From assembly GCF_000204925.1 (NCBI RefSeq), contig NC_015435.1:1133160-1197159 (forward strand): DNA of 64,000 bases. Reading direction: 5' to 3'. Below are positions 55,446 through 62,395 of this stretch, one piece after another. The notes beneath the pieces are model-generated. The model saw only the letters and a program-made list of their open reading frames with translations. It ran no database searches and was not told where the DNA came from. Position 1 is the stretch's first letter. Each line of letters opens with the position of its first letter. Both the position numbers and the translations under genes were made by a program. Source of the stretch: Metallosphaera cuprina Ar-4. GTDB taxonomy: Archaea; Thermoproteota; Thermoprotei_A; Sulfolobales; Sulfolobaceae.

Positions 55446-57485
55446 TTGAGGCTAATAATAGCTGAGAAACCCAGCGTCGCGCGAGACATAGCCAAAGCGC
55501 TGGGTAAGCCTGTAAGAAAGGAGGGTTACCTCGTAGTAGGGGAAAACCTGGTTACGTGGACTTACGGACATCTCCTCCAGATAGGTGATCTAGCCCCAAG
55601 GAAATGGGACCTTAAGGACTTGCCTTTCTTCCCGGAGAGGTTCTGGTACAAGGCGATACCGGGGAAGGAGAGGCAGTTAAAGGTCGTTGGAACCCTCTTG
55701 TCTAAGGCCAGCGAGGTGGTCAACTGCGGGGACGCGGGTAGAGAGGGGGAGCTAATAGTTAGGGAGGTTCTGGATTACCTGGGCTTTAAGGGTAGGGTTT
55801 TGAGGTTTTGGACGTCTGAGGCCCTCACGCCCGAGGTGGTGAGAAGGGAGTTCATGAGATTGAGGGACTCGTCTGAGTTTGACGATCTCTACTTTAGCGC
55901 CCTAGCTAGACAGAACGGGGACTGGATAGTGGGGATAAACTTAACGAGATTGGTAACCCTTAAGGCTGGAGGCGGGGAAGTTTGGAGCGTGGGTAGGGTT
56001 CAAACTCCAACCTTGGCTATGATAGTGAGGAGAGACGAGGAGATCGAGAGCTTCAAGCCCGAGACCTATTACGTAATCCTAGGGAAGTTTGAGGGGATTG
56101 AAGGGGTGATGCTGAGAGATGGTGTTGAGGCTAGATTGGGGAAGGATGAGGCTGAGCGAACTGTGTCAAAACTGGAGAAGGAGAGCTTCGCTAGGGTTTT
56201 GAAGGTTGACAAGGAGGAGAGGAGCGAGAGGCCTCCGCTCCTTCACTCCCTGACCTCACTCCAGAGAGAGGCTAACGTGCTCTACGGCTTCACGGCGAAG
56301 AGAACTCTCGACCTGGCGCAGAGACTTTACGAAGAGTTCAAACTCATAAGCTACCCCAGAACGGAGGCCAGATACCTAGGGGATAACAACAAGGGTTTGG
56401 CTAAGGAAGTTCTAAAAAGGTTGGGAAGGGAGGAACTGATACCTAGGGTTGATAGGGTGGGGAAGAGGGTCTTCGACTCCTCAAGGCTGACCGATCATCA
56501 CGCGATCATTCCTCTGGACAAAGCCAAGGATGACTTACCTAGACAGGAGAGGATGATATACGATCTGGTCTTACGCAAGTTCTTGGGGGCTTTCATGGAG
56601 GACTACGAGTACGAAGTGCAGAGACTATACCTCCAGTTAGACGGGGAGATCTTCCTCTCTCAGGGGAAGAGAAACGTTAGGTTAGGATGGATGGAGCTCT
56701 ACCCCCATGAGGACAACCCCATACCTCTGCCGAGCGGGTCCGTTAGAAAGGACGAGGTGAGGGTAGAGGCTAGACAGACGAAGGCCCCTCCTAGGTACAC
56801 GGAGTCCACGCTTTTAAGAGAGATGGAGAGGCTTAGGTTGGGAACTCCAGCCACCAGGGCGGGTATAATAGAGACGCTAATAGAGAGGGATTACGTGAGG
56901 AGGGAGGGGAAGACGTTGAGGTCTACGGGGAAGGGAAGGGAACTCGTGAAGAAACTGGCCTCGAGTAAGGTGACGAGCCCCGACATGACCTCAGAGTGGG
57001 AGAAGGAGTTAGAAGAGATCTACGTTAAGAGGAGGGGAAGGGAAGGTTATGACGAGTTCATCGGGAAGATAAAGGAGTTCACTAGGGAGGAGGTCGTCAA
57101 GTTGTTAAAGGAGGAGTTTAAGGTGGAGAACAGGGCCACACCTGAGATGTTGAGCCTAGCTAAGATGGTCTCTAAGGACTTGGGAGTGGAGGTGCCCGGA
57201 ACCGGGATGGAGGAGGTTAAGCGATTCCTCGATGAGTACCTCCCTAAGCGAAGGATCACGTGTAAGTGTGGAGGGGAGGTGAGGGCTTTCGAAAGGGGAT
57301 GGAAGTGCGTCAAGTGTAAGTCCGTGGTGTGGAGGGAGATAGCCGGGAAGAGGATAACTTTCAAACAGGCCAAGGCGCTCTTTGAGGGAAAGGAGTTGAA
57401 GATGAGGGGGTTTAAGTCCAGGAGCGGGAAGAGGTTCAGCGCGGTAGTTTACCTGGAGGATGGGAAGGTCAAGTTCAAGTTCTGA
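55446..57485 (+). CDS. Type IA DNA topoisomerase (topoisomerase III-like)
   Basis: A 679-aa type IA topoisomerase. It has a Toprim domain at residues 1-150 (LIIAEKPSVARDIAKAL, NCGDAGREGELI), the conserved SVGRVQTPTLAM, the catalytic Tyr303 in ISYPRTEARYL, and a C-terminal zinc-ribbon-like tail (CKCGGEVRAF with CVKCKSVVW, about residues 600-630). Relaxes negative supercoils and resolves single-strand links. It lacks a helicase domain, so it is not reverse gyrase. Start TTG 55446, four bases after the CBS gene stop. Confidence 0.93.
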   Translation: MRLIIAEKPSVARDIAKALGKPVRKEGYLVVGENLVTWTYGHLLQIGDLAPRKWDLKDLPFFPERFWYKAIPGKERQLKVVGTLLSKASEVVNCGDAGREGELIVREVLDYLGFKGRVLRFWTSEALTPEVVRREFMRLRDSSEFDDLYFSALARQNGDWIVGINLTRLVTLKAGGGEVWSVGRVQTPTLAMIVRRDEEIESFKPETYYVILGKFEGIEGVMLRDGVEARLGKDEAERTVSKLEKESFARVLKVDKEERSERPPLLHSLTSLQREANVLYGFTAKRTLDLAQRLYEEFKLISYPRTEARYLGDNNKGLAKEVLKRLGREELIPRVDRVGKRVFDSSRLTDHHAIIPLDKAKDDLPRQERMIYDLVLRKFLGAFMEDYEYEVQRLYLQLDGEIFLSQGKRNVRLGWMELYPHEDNPIPLPSGSVRKDEVRVEARQTKAPPRYTESTLLREMERLRLGTPATRAGIIETLIERDYVRREGKTLRSTGKGRELVKKLASSKVTSPDMTSEWEKELEEIYVKRRGREGYDEFIGKIKEFTREEVVKLLKEEFKVENRATPEMLSLAKMVSKDLGVEVPGTGMEEVKRFLDEYLPKRRITCKCGGEVRAFERGWKCVKCKSVVWREIAGKRITFKQAKALFEGKELKMRGFKSRSGKRFSAVVYLEDGKVKFKF

Positions 57486-58024
57486 GAGCCTCGATCGTCA
57501 AATGAAGTTGGAAAGTATGAGAAAGTCTAAGTCTTGACGTAACGTGTTATTCAGCCTCTCTAACTCGATCGGAGAGCACGTAAAGGTCAGGGGAAGTTGT
57601 GAGCCCCCCAGCCTTCACTCCCATCACGCGAGCTTAGATCGTTTTGTATTGAAACCCTTCATTGATCGTAACAAAGGACGTTTAGTTCAAGAGGGGCTAA
57701 ATCACGTGAGCGACCTAAGAGGGACGAACGTAGCTAAGGAATTAATAAAAAAGGCGCTGATTTCAGATGGTGCCCCATGAGTTAGCGAGGGGTTAATAAA
57801 GAGGTTTGAATCACGTTTTCGCTTGCGTGTCCAATTGTTGATCGTTTCAAGTTCATGAAAGAGCGTTGTTCAATTGCCTTGTAGGAGCTCATTTAACGCG
57901 CTATACTTGTTACAGTTGTTTATAAAGGTGCCTTCACTCGAGGTGATTGAGACCGAACCGCCTACACTTTTAGTTACACTTAAAGGATCTAGGAGCCTTA
58001 AGCTTCAACAATTCGCTTCACTTT
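57486..58024. other. 539-bp intergenic region, one doubtful ORF
   Basis: Lies between convergent topoisomerase and radical SAM genes. A 78-codon frame at 57544-57780 (GTG/TTG start) shows neither a ribosome-binding site nor a recognisable family and is not called. No tRNA, repeat or C/D box pattern was found. The sequence is not strongly AT-rich, so it could hold a decayed gene. Confidence 0.4.
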
Positions 58025-59293
58025 TCAGTTACTAACGTCCATGAAGCCTGAAGCTGGAACTTTAGAGACTCCAGGTCCGGCCTCCCCCAAACCTCCGGGC
58101 CAGGGCATACCGTACTTCTTCTTCAACTCCAGGTAAGACCTGTAAAGCTCAAGGTAGTACTCAACTGGTGGAGCTTTAGCTCCGCTCATGCCTAACCAGG
58201 ATCTAGGTTCTAAGCCCCATGTGTCGAACTTAGGCGTAACGTCCTTGGACATAAGGTACTCAATGCCCTGAGAGGTTGATTTTACGGCGTCCTCAACTCT
58301 CCTAAAGCCGTACGGAAAGGCATCGGAGTACGCCATCTCAACTCCAGCCACGAAGTTAGGGCTCACGTTACCCACTCCGAAGATTTTAACAGCCTCTACT
58401 GTCCTCCTAAGCCACTCCTCCCTCCCCACGTTTCTCTCCTTGCCAGGTGAGAGCAGGGAGAAGAGCCTCTCGTCCCAAACCTCCAAGTTAGGATGATAGT
58501 AGTCGACCCCAAGCTCGTAAAACTTCTCCAAGTCCTCACGTCTGAGGGCTTGAACGTTAAGCCTTAACGGTATATCTCTGGACAGGCTCTCCTCAGTTCT
58601 CCTCACGTAATTTAAGTAAAACTCGACCTCCTTCTTGTAGTCCCTTATAGCTCCCCCCGTTATGAGGTATCTCTTAACGCTACTTGATGAAAGCTCCACC
58701 GCCTCAGCCACCAAGTCCGGGGGGACGACGGCGCCCAGCTTATCCCTTAGATATCCCCAGGATTTGAAGTTCTCGTTTATGTCGCAGAACTTGCACTGCT
58801 GATTGACGTTCCAGTACTCGCAAATCCTAAAGGCCGTAACGTCGGCCGTCTCTCCCCAGTAAATTGCGGGGGCGACTTCCTCAACCCTCATCCCGTTACT
58901 TAGGGTCCTACCGTAATAGCTAGGTTTCGGCGCCAGTTTAACCCTAGCTAACGGTTCGTCATTGAGAAGAAGGTAGAGCTCTCCTTCGACTAGGTCAACG
59001 CGATAGGGAGAGGAAAGAGAGTGCCTAGACTGTATAACCGTGTTCCTAAGGTTCAGAGGGCCTCCGTAGATCATGATCTCCTGAGGGATCACCCTACCTC
59101 TTGACTTAACCTTCTCGGGGTTGTCCGGATCAAACGTGAAGAGGTAGTACGCCTTCTCTTGATAGCTTTGAGACAGAGCCGAATCCGAGAAGCTCAATCC
59201 CTTAAGGAGAACGTCCTCCTTAACTATTACCTCCTTTGGTATGTCAGGGTAGCCCTCCATGAGTTTTAGAAGTTGCATAAATGGTGAGAACAA
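58025..59293 (-). CDS. Radical SAM-like protein with atypical Cys motif
   Basis: A 422-aa protein of radical SAM build: the iron-sulfur segment ICEYWNVNQQCKFCDIN (Cys158, 167, 170) precedes a TIM-barrel-like pattern (YLITGGAIRDYKKEVEF, LRLNVQALRREDLEKFYELGVDYYHPNLEVW). The canonical spacing is CX3CX2C, but here it reads CX8CX2C. The N-terminal 140 residues are an unassigned beta-rich domain. Substrate unknown. A related archaeal family of long radical SAM proteins may exist; I cannot name it. Confidence 0.7.
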   Translation of the reverse strand: MFSPFMQLLKLMEGYPDIPKEVIVKEDVLLKGLSFSDSALSQSYQEKAYYLFTFDPDNPEKVKSRGRVIPQEIMIYGGPLNLRNTVIQSRHSLSSPYRVDLVEGELYLLLNDEPLARVKLAPKPSYYGRTLSNGMRVEEVAPAIYWGETADVTAFRICEYWNVNQQCKFCDINENFKSWGYLRDKLGAVVPPDLVAEAVELSSSSVKRYLITGGAIRDYKKEVEFYLNYVRRTEESLSRDIPLRLNVQALRREDLEKFYELGVDYYHPNLEVWDERLFSLLSPGKERNVGREEWLRRTVEAVKIFGVGNVSPNFVAGVEMAYSDAFPYGFRRVEDAVKSTSQGIEYLMSKDVTPKFDTWGLEPRSWLGMSGAKAPPVEYYLELYRSYLELKKKYGMPWPGGLGEAGPGVSKVPASGFMDVSN

Positions 59294-59694
59294 AATGGGA
59301 ATTTAAGGGAAGGAGAGCTTGACAAACTCTGCAGAGCCCTTAGGGAGGGAACGCAATATCTGTCAATTCAAGGTCTCAATCTCCGAAAGACAGGGATCAA
59401 GAAACGTTACGCTTTATTTTAATCTAGATAAATTCCTATACATCTGAACTCTAAACTCAAGTGTCAGGTCCTTTAGGTTTGTAAGGTCTCTCGAAAAGCT
59501 CCTTTGACACTCCTAGGTAACCGTTTGCGTTGGTGGAGTTGATGAGCGCTCCACGGTCGGATTTCATGAGAGTCCCGTTGAGGTCGAAACGCGGGCTAAT
59601 CAAGTGCCGAAAGGTACCTTAAGGTTTAAACCCAATACACGTCTTAGTGAAATTTCAGGTTTTGAGAACGCCTTCACTTCCTTGTGTTAAAAAG
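59294..59694. other. 401-bp intergenic region
   Basis: Gap between the radical SAM start (minus strand) and tRNA-Glu. No ORF over about 25 codons. The part next to the radical SAM gene holds its promoter. A partial C/D-like pattern at about 59539-59583 (TTGATGA, CGGA) lacks a usable C'/D half and was not accepted. Confidence 0.4.
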
Positions 59695-59697
59695 TGG

Positions 59698-59786
59698 TGC
59701 CGCGGCCGGGATTTGAACCCGGGCCACAGGCTTGAGAGGCCTGCATACTCTCGGCGTCTAACTTGACCGGGCTATACTACCGCGGC
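59698..59786 (-). tRNA. tRNA-Glu(CUC) with 14-nt D-loop intron
   Basis: Reading the minus strand from 59786: acceptor GCCGCGG pairs with CCGCGGC, the D arm is GTAT/GTAT, the anticodon stem-loop CAGGC-CTCTCAA-GCCTG gives anticodon CUC, and the T arm is CCGGG-TTCAAAT-CCCGG, with discriminator A and an encoded CCA (59695-59697). A 14-nt intron (59750-59763) lies in the D-loop after position 20b. The pre-tRNA can form CGGU/GCCG as the 4-bp helix with 3-nt bulges CAA and AGA; cleavage after the second base of each bulge restores a normal 75-nt tRNA. Confidence 0.93.
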
Positions 59787-60180
59787 ATCATGAATCATGA
59801 TGTATAAGATTTAAAGTTAAGCTTTTCGGTAGTTCGATGATGGCTCTAACCCCGTTTAAGCCAACTCACAAGAGGTGCTCACGTCCTGCTTCCCTTGAGA
59901 CTTCTCAAAGTTTTATCTCCACTTTGGCTCACGAGCTCTAACGGGATTACCTTAAGAACTAGGTTTCAGCTCGCTTGGCGTTAAAGGGGAGGTCTTTCCC
60001 TACACTGAAATGTCCCAAGCGTCCTCCATCTTCACTTGATGTCCGGGGCGCTCTCGTACGTTCATCATATACCAATAACGCTCTCTTCTAAGCTATCCTC
60101 GTTCAGTCCCTAACTCTTCCTCAATCTCACGTGACTAGTTCAATTTAAAGAACTTTAATCTCATCTCATTCTCTATCTGT
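59787..60180. other. 394-bp intergenic region
   Basis: Gap between the tRNA promoter (minus) and the metallo-beta-lactamase-fold gene (plus). The first bases hold an ATCATGA/TCATGAT palindrome beside the tRNA. No ORF over about 25 codons and no complete C/D box set. The last 40 bp are AT-rich (AATTTAAAGAAC) and could carry the downstream promoter. Confidence 0.4.
59803..59816 (-). promoter_or_regulatory. TATA box of the tRNA-Glu gene
   Basis: On the minus strand CTTTAAATCTTATA is centred about 25 bp upstream of the tRNA 5' end (59786), the usual archaeal TATA distance. Confidence 0.65.
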
Positions 60181-60966
60181 ATGAAGCTCTCTAACTCCGT
60201 TGAGGTTTTCCCAGGCAGTCCCAACGTTCTAGTTTACGACAGGAGGGTCGTCGTGGATCTCGGTGGGAAGCTCTCCTCCTTAAACTTAGAGGGGGAGGTC
60301 CAACTGGCAACCCACGGTCACATGGATCACATAGCCGGGTTGCTCAGACCGAGCAAGGTCAAATATTTACCTAAGGAGGACCTCTGGGCGCTCTCTCTGC
60401 TGGGTAGGAGGGTTATGACTTACGGATTTTCCTCTAAGGACTCACCTATCTTCACGTACGACCTGGTTAAGGACGAGATATCAACGTCAGGTGACCCCGA
60501 GGTTGAGGTCATTAAGTTACCTGGACACACTCCAGGACATTCGGGTTACATCTTAGACAACCTACTTTACGCTGGGGACGCGTTCTTCGGAAGGAAGATC
60601 TTGGAGTCCTTCGTTTTCCCCTTTTACCTTGACTTTTGGGCAGCCCTCGACTCCCTTCAGGTAATAAAGGAGATGATGAGGTCCTTAAACAACGTCGTGA
60701 TATCTCACGGACCGATCCAAGAGAAGAGGAAGATGAGCGAGACTTTAGAGTTTAACATAAGTTACGCCGAGAAGCTCGTGTCCTGGGTTAAGGACTCCAT
60801 ATCGTATGGAGCTACGGCGGAGGAGGTCGTTGTGAAGCTGATGAGTAAGGTAGGTGAGGTGAGGCCAACTAACGTTACGCTCAACTCAATCACCGCTAAG
60901 TCGATCCTAAGCCAAGTAGCTAAGGAGATCAGAGTCGAGGAGAGGGGAGTCGTTTACAAGGCTTAG
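60181..60966 (+). CDS. Metallo-beta-lactamase-fold hydrolase
   Basis: A 261-aa MBL-fold protein with the metal-binding THGHMDH motif (His45, His47, Asp49, His50), GHTPGHSG with the next His, and AGDAFFG with the bridging Asp; a further His lies in VVISHGPIQ. Glyoxalase-II-like or persulfide dioxygenase-like activity is typical of this size class, but the substrate cannot be read. The 3' end overlaps the next minus-strand gene by 4 bp. Confidence 0.85.
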   Translation: MKLSNSVEVFPGSPNVLVYDRRVVVDLGGKLSSLNLEGEVQLATHGHMDHIAGLLRPSKVKYLPKEDLWALSLLGRRVMTYGFSSKDSPIFTYDLVKDEISTSGDPEVEVIKLPGHTPGHSGYILDNLLYAGDAFFGRKILESFVFPFYLDFWAALDSLQVIKEMMRSLNNVVISHGPIQEKRKMSETLEFNISYAEKLVSWVKDSISYGATAEEVVVKLMSKVGEVRPTNVTLNSITAKSILSQVAKEIRVEERGVVYKA

Positions 60967-61244
60967 GATCCTAGCCCTCTCCTCCTAGCCTCAGCCTCTA
61001 TCTCCCTTATGATCTCGTCTACCTCCTTTAAGTTCCATTTCCTCTTGACGTCATCTATCGTTTCCTTCCTTTCCTGGAGCACCTTTATCACGACCTCGCT
61101 CACCAGCCTGTGAGCCTCGCTACCGTGACCCGTTCTCATTCCAGCCTTCTTAAAAAGGGGTTCAAGTTGCCTCTCTATTTCGTCAACGACGCAGAGAGGC
61201 GCGTCCTTCACCTCAACTTTAGAGCTCTTGAAGTTCCAAGTCAT
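60963..61244 (-). CDS. Hypothetical protein, 93 aa
   Basis: Not recognised. It is a small, charged, predominantly helical protein with a basic C-terminus (EAEARRRGLGS) and a conserved-looking TGHGSEAHRLVSEVVIKVL helix in the middle. It may bind nucleic acid, but there is no direct evidence. It converges with the MBL-fold gene and is divergent from the pilin-like gene. Confidence 0.55.
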   Translation of the reverse strand: MTWNFKSSKVEVKDAPLCVVDEIERQLEPLFKKAGMRTGHGSEAHRLVSEVVIKVLQERKETIDDVKRKWNLKEVDEIIREIEAEARRRGLGS

Positions 61245-61403
61245 ATGAAAAGTAAGGCTTCGAGTATAATAAAGTAGATTAACGTAGGGTTAACGTTCCA
61301 GATTACGTCTTGCTTGGGAGAAGGGCACTCTAGGTTAGCAATTGAGCCTTGGATTTTTATGGGCTAAGTTGTGATTAGTATTCTGTGTTAGCTAATAATA
61401 AAG

Positions 61404-61412
61404 ATTTATATA
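61404..61412 (+). promoter_or_regulatory. TATA box of the pilin-like gene
   Basis: ATTTATATA within AAAGATTTATATAGAAC lies about 36 bp upstream of ATG 61444, consistent with transcription starting roughly 10 bp before the start codon. Confidence 0.6.
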
Positions 61413-61443
61413 GAACAAACTGCTTAATTAGTCCAGATAAGAA

Positions 61444-61941
61444 ATGGGAAGAATCCTCAAGTCAAGAAGGGCAATATCAGGAGCCGTAACCGCTCTAATC
61501 TTGGTAATAGTTAGCGTCGCGTTAGCGTTAGCCGTTGCGGTGTTCGCCTTCGGTCTCTTCGGTTCGTTCGGAAGCTCGGGAGGACAGGCACAAGTAATAG
61601 GGACTCCTCAGGTTTCTGTGACAGGGCCAAGTGGTGGCCCCTACACTATAATTGTTAATGTTACTATCAAGAATTCGGGGAGTAACCCAGCAACGATACA
61701 AAGCGTTACTGTAGCTAACATAACTGCGACAGCTGGTAATATAAAAATTAAACCACTAACTATTCCAGCAGGTTATGATGGCGTTGTAAATATTTCTATA
61801 TCTGGCGTTACTCATCTACCACTAACTCTAGCTAACACTAACACCGGTGGTTCAGTACCAATCTCCATCGCCTTGACTGAAGGCAGTCTCTCACCAATTC
61901 TAACAACACAAGGCATACTGACCAACAGCAGCTATACTTAA
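61444..61941 (+). CDS. Type IV pilin-like secreted protein
   Basis: A 165-aa protein with a class III signal peptide: a basic leader, the KSRRAISGAV processing region, then a long hydrophobic helix (TALILVIVSVALALAVAVFAFGLFG, residues 16-40) as in archaeal pilins and archaellins. The rest is a Thr/Ser/Asn-rich, beta-sandwich-like ectodomain with VNVTIKNSGSNPATIQSVTV, a CARDB-like pattern. Processing by a PibD-type prepilin peptidase and assembly into a surface fibre are expected. It precedes a sedolisin-family protease gene. Confidence 0.8.
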   Translation: MGRILKSRRAISGAVTALILVIVSVALALAVAVFAFGLFGSFGSSGGQAQVIGTPQVSVTGPSGGPYTIIVNVTIKNSGSNPATIQSVTVANITATAGNIKIKPLTIPAGYDGVVNISISGVTHLPLTLANTNTGGSVPISIALTEGSLSPILTTQGILTNSSYT

Positions 61942-62395
61942 ACATAACACATAAGCTAAAACTAAAGCTAATCCCTAACTTTTTTAATCCCTTATTTATT
62001 ACCTTCTCGCTCAAACTCTTAGTCCGTAAACCCATTTTTTAACTCAGTTATTAACTACATTCCTCTTAGGTGGCTCACATGATCACCGTTCATCTAAACG
62101 TCTTTTAGGTCAATGAAGGGTTTTTAACTTAAAAAGGAGAAATCTTCAGATGATCACGAGGACGGGAACATTGAAGGCTCCCAACTTCCCCCGACCTTTA
62201 TGAGTTCTCCTGCTGAGATAGATCAGGCTAAACATCACGTTACGTTAAGACTCCCAAAACTCATTAGATCTCAAGGAGAACTCAAGCTACCTTATCCAAG
62301 ACGTTCCTATGTTTTAATCGAAAGACGTAAGCCCGGTCTCTAATCTTTCAATATTAAATGAAAAAGATTTTAACTTATTAAGAACAATCTTCTCA
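61942..62395. other. 454-bp intergenic region
   Basis: Between the pilin-like and protease genes on the same strand. A T-tract at 61980-61985 (TTTTTT) follows the pilin gene and may terminate it. AT-rich stretches near 62125 and 62360-62380 (ATTTTAACTTATTA) could be promoter elements of the protease. No credible ORF was found (one 17-codon frame at 62151 was dismissed). Confidence 0.45.

Noticed and set aside
57544-57780. 78-codon plus-strand ORF between topoisomerase and radical SAM genes
   Set aside because: Non-ATG start, no ribosome-binding site, no recognisable motif and a composition unlike neighbouring proteins; treated as chance or a decayed gene.
59539-59583. Partial C/D box pattern (TTGATGA, 12-nt guide, CGGA) on the plus strand
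   Set aside because: The C' box is poor and the second guide would be only about 6 nt before a TTGA-like D box, so a functional pair of guides is unlikely.
60020-60110. ATGATGA on the minus strand near 60065 as a C/D sRNA start
   Set aside because: No D box at a workable distance; the D' candidate is weak and C' and D are missing.
62151-62204. 17-codon ORF upstream of the protease
   Set aside because: Too short, no ribosome-binding site and no continuity with flanking genes.
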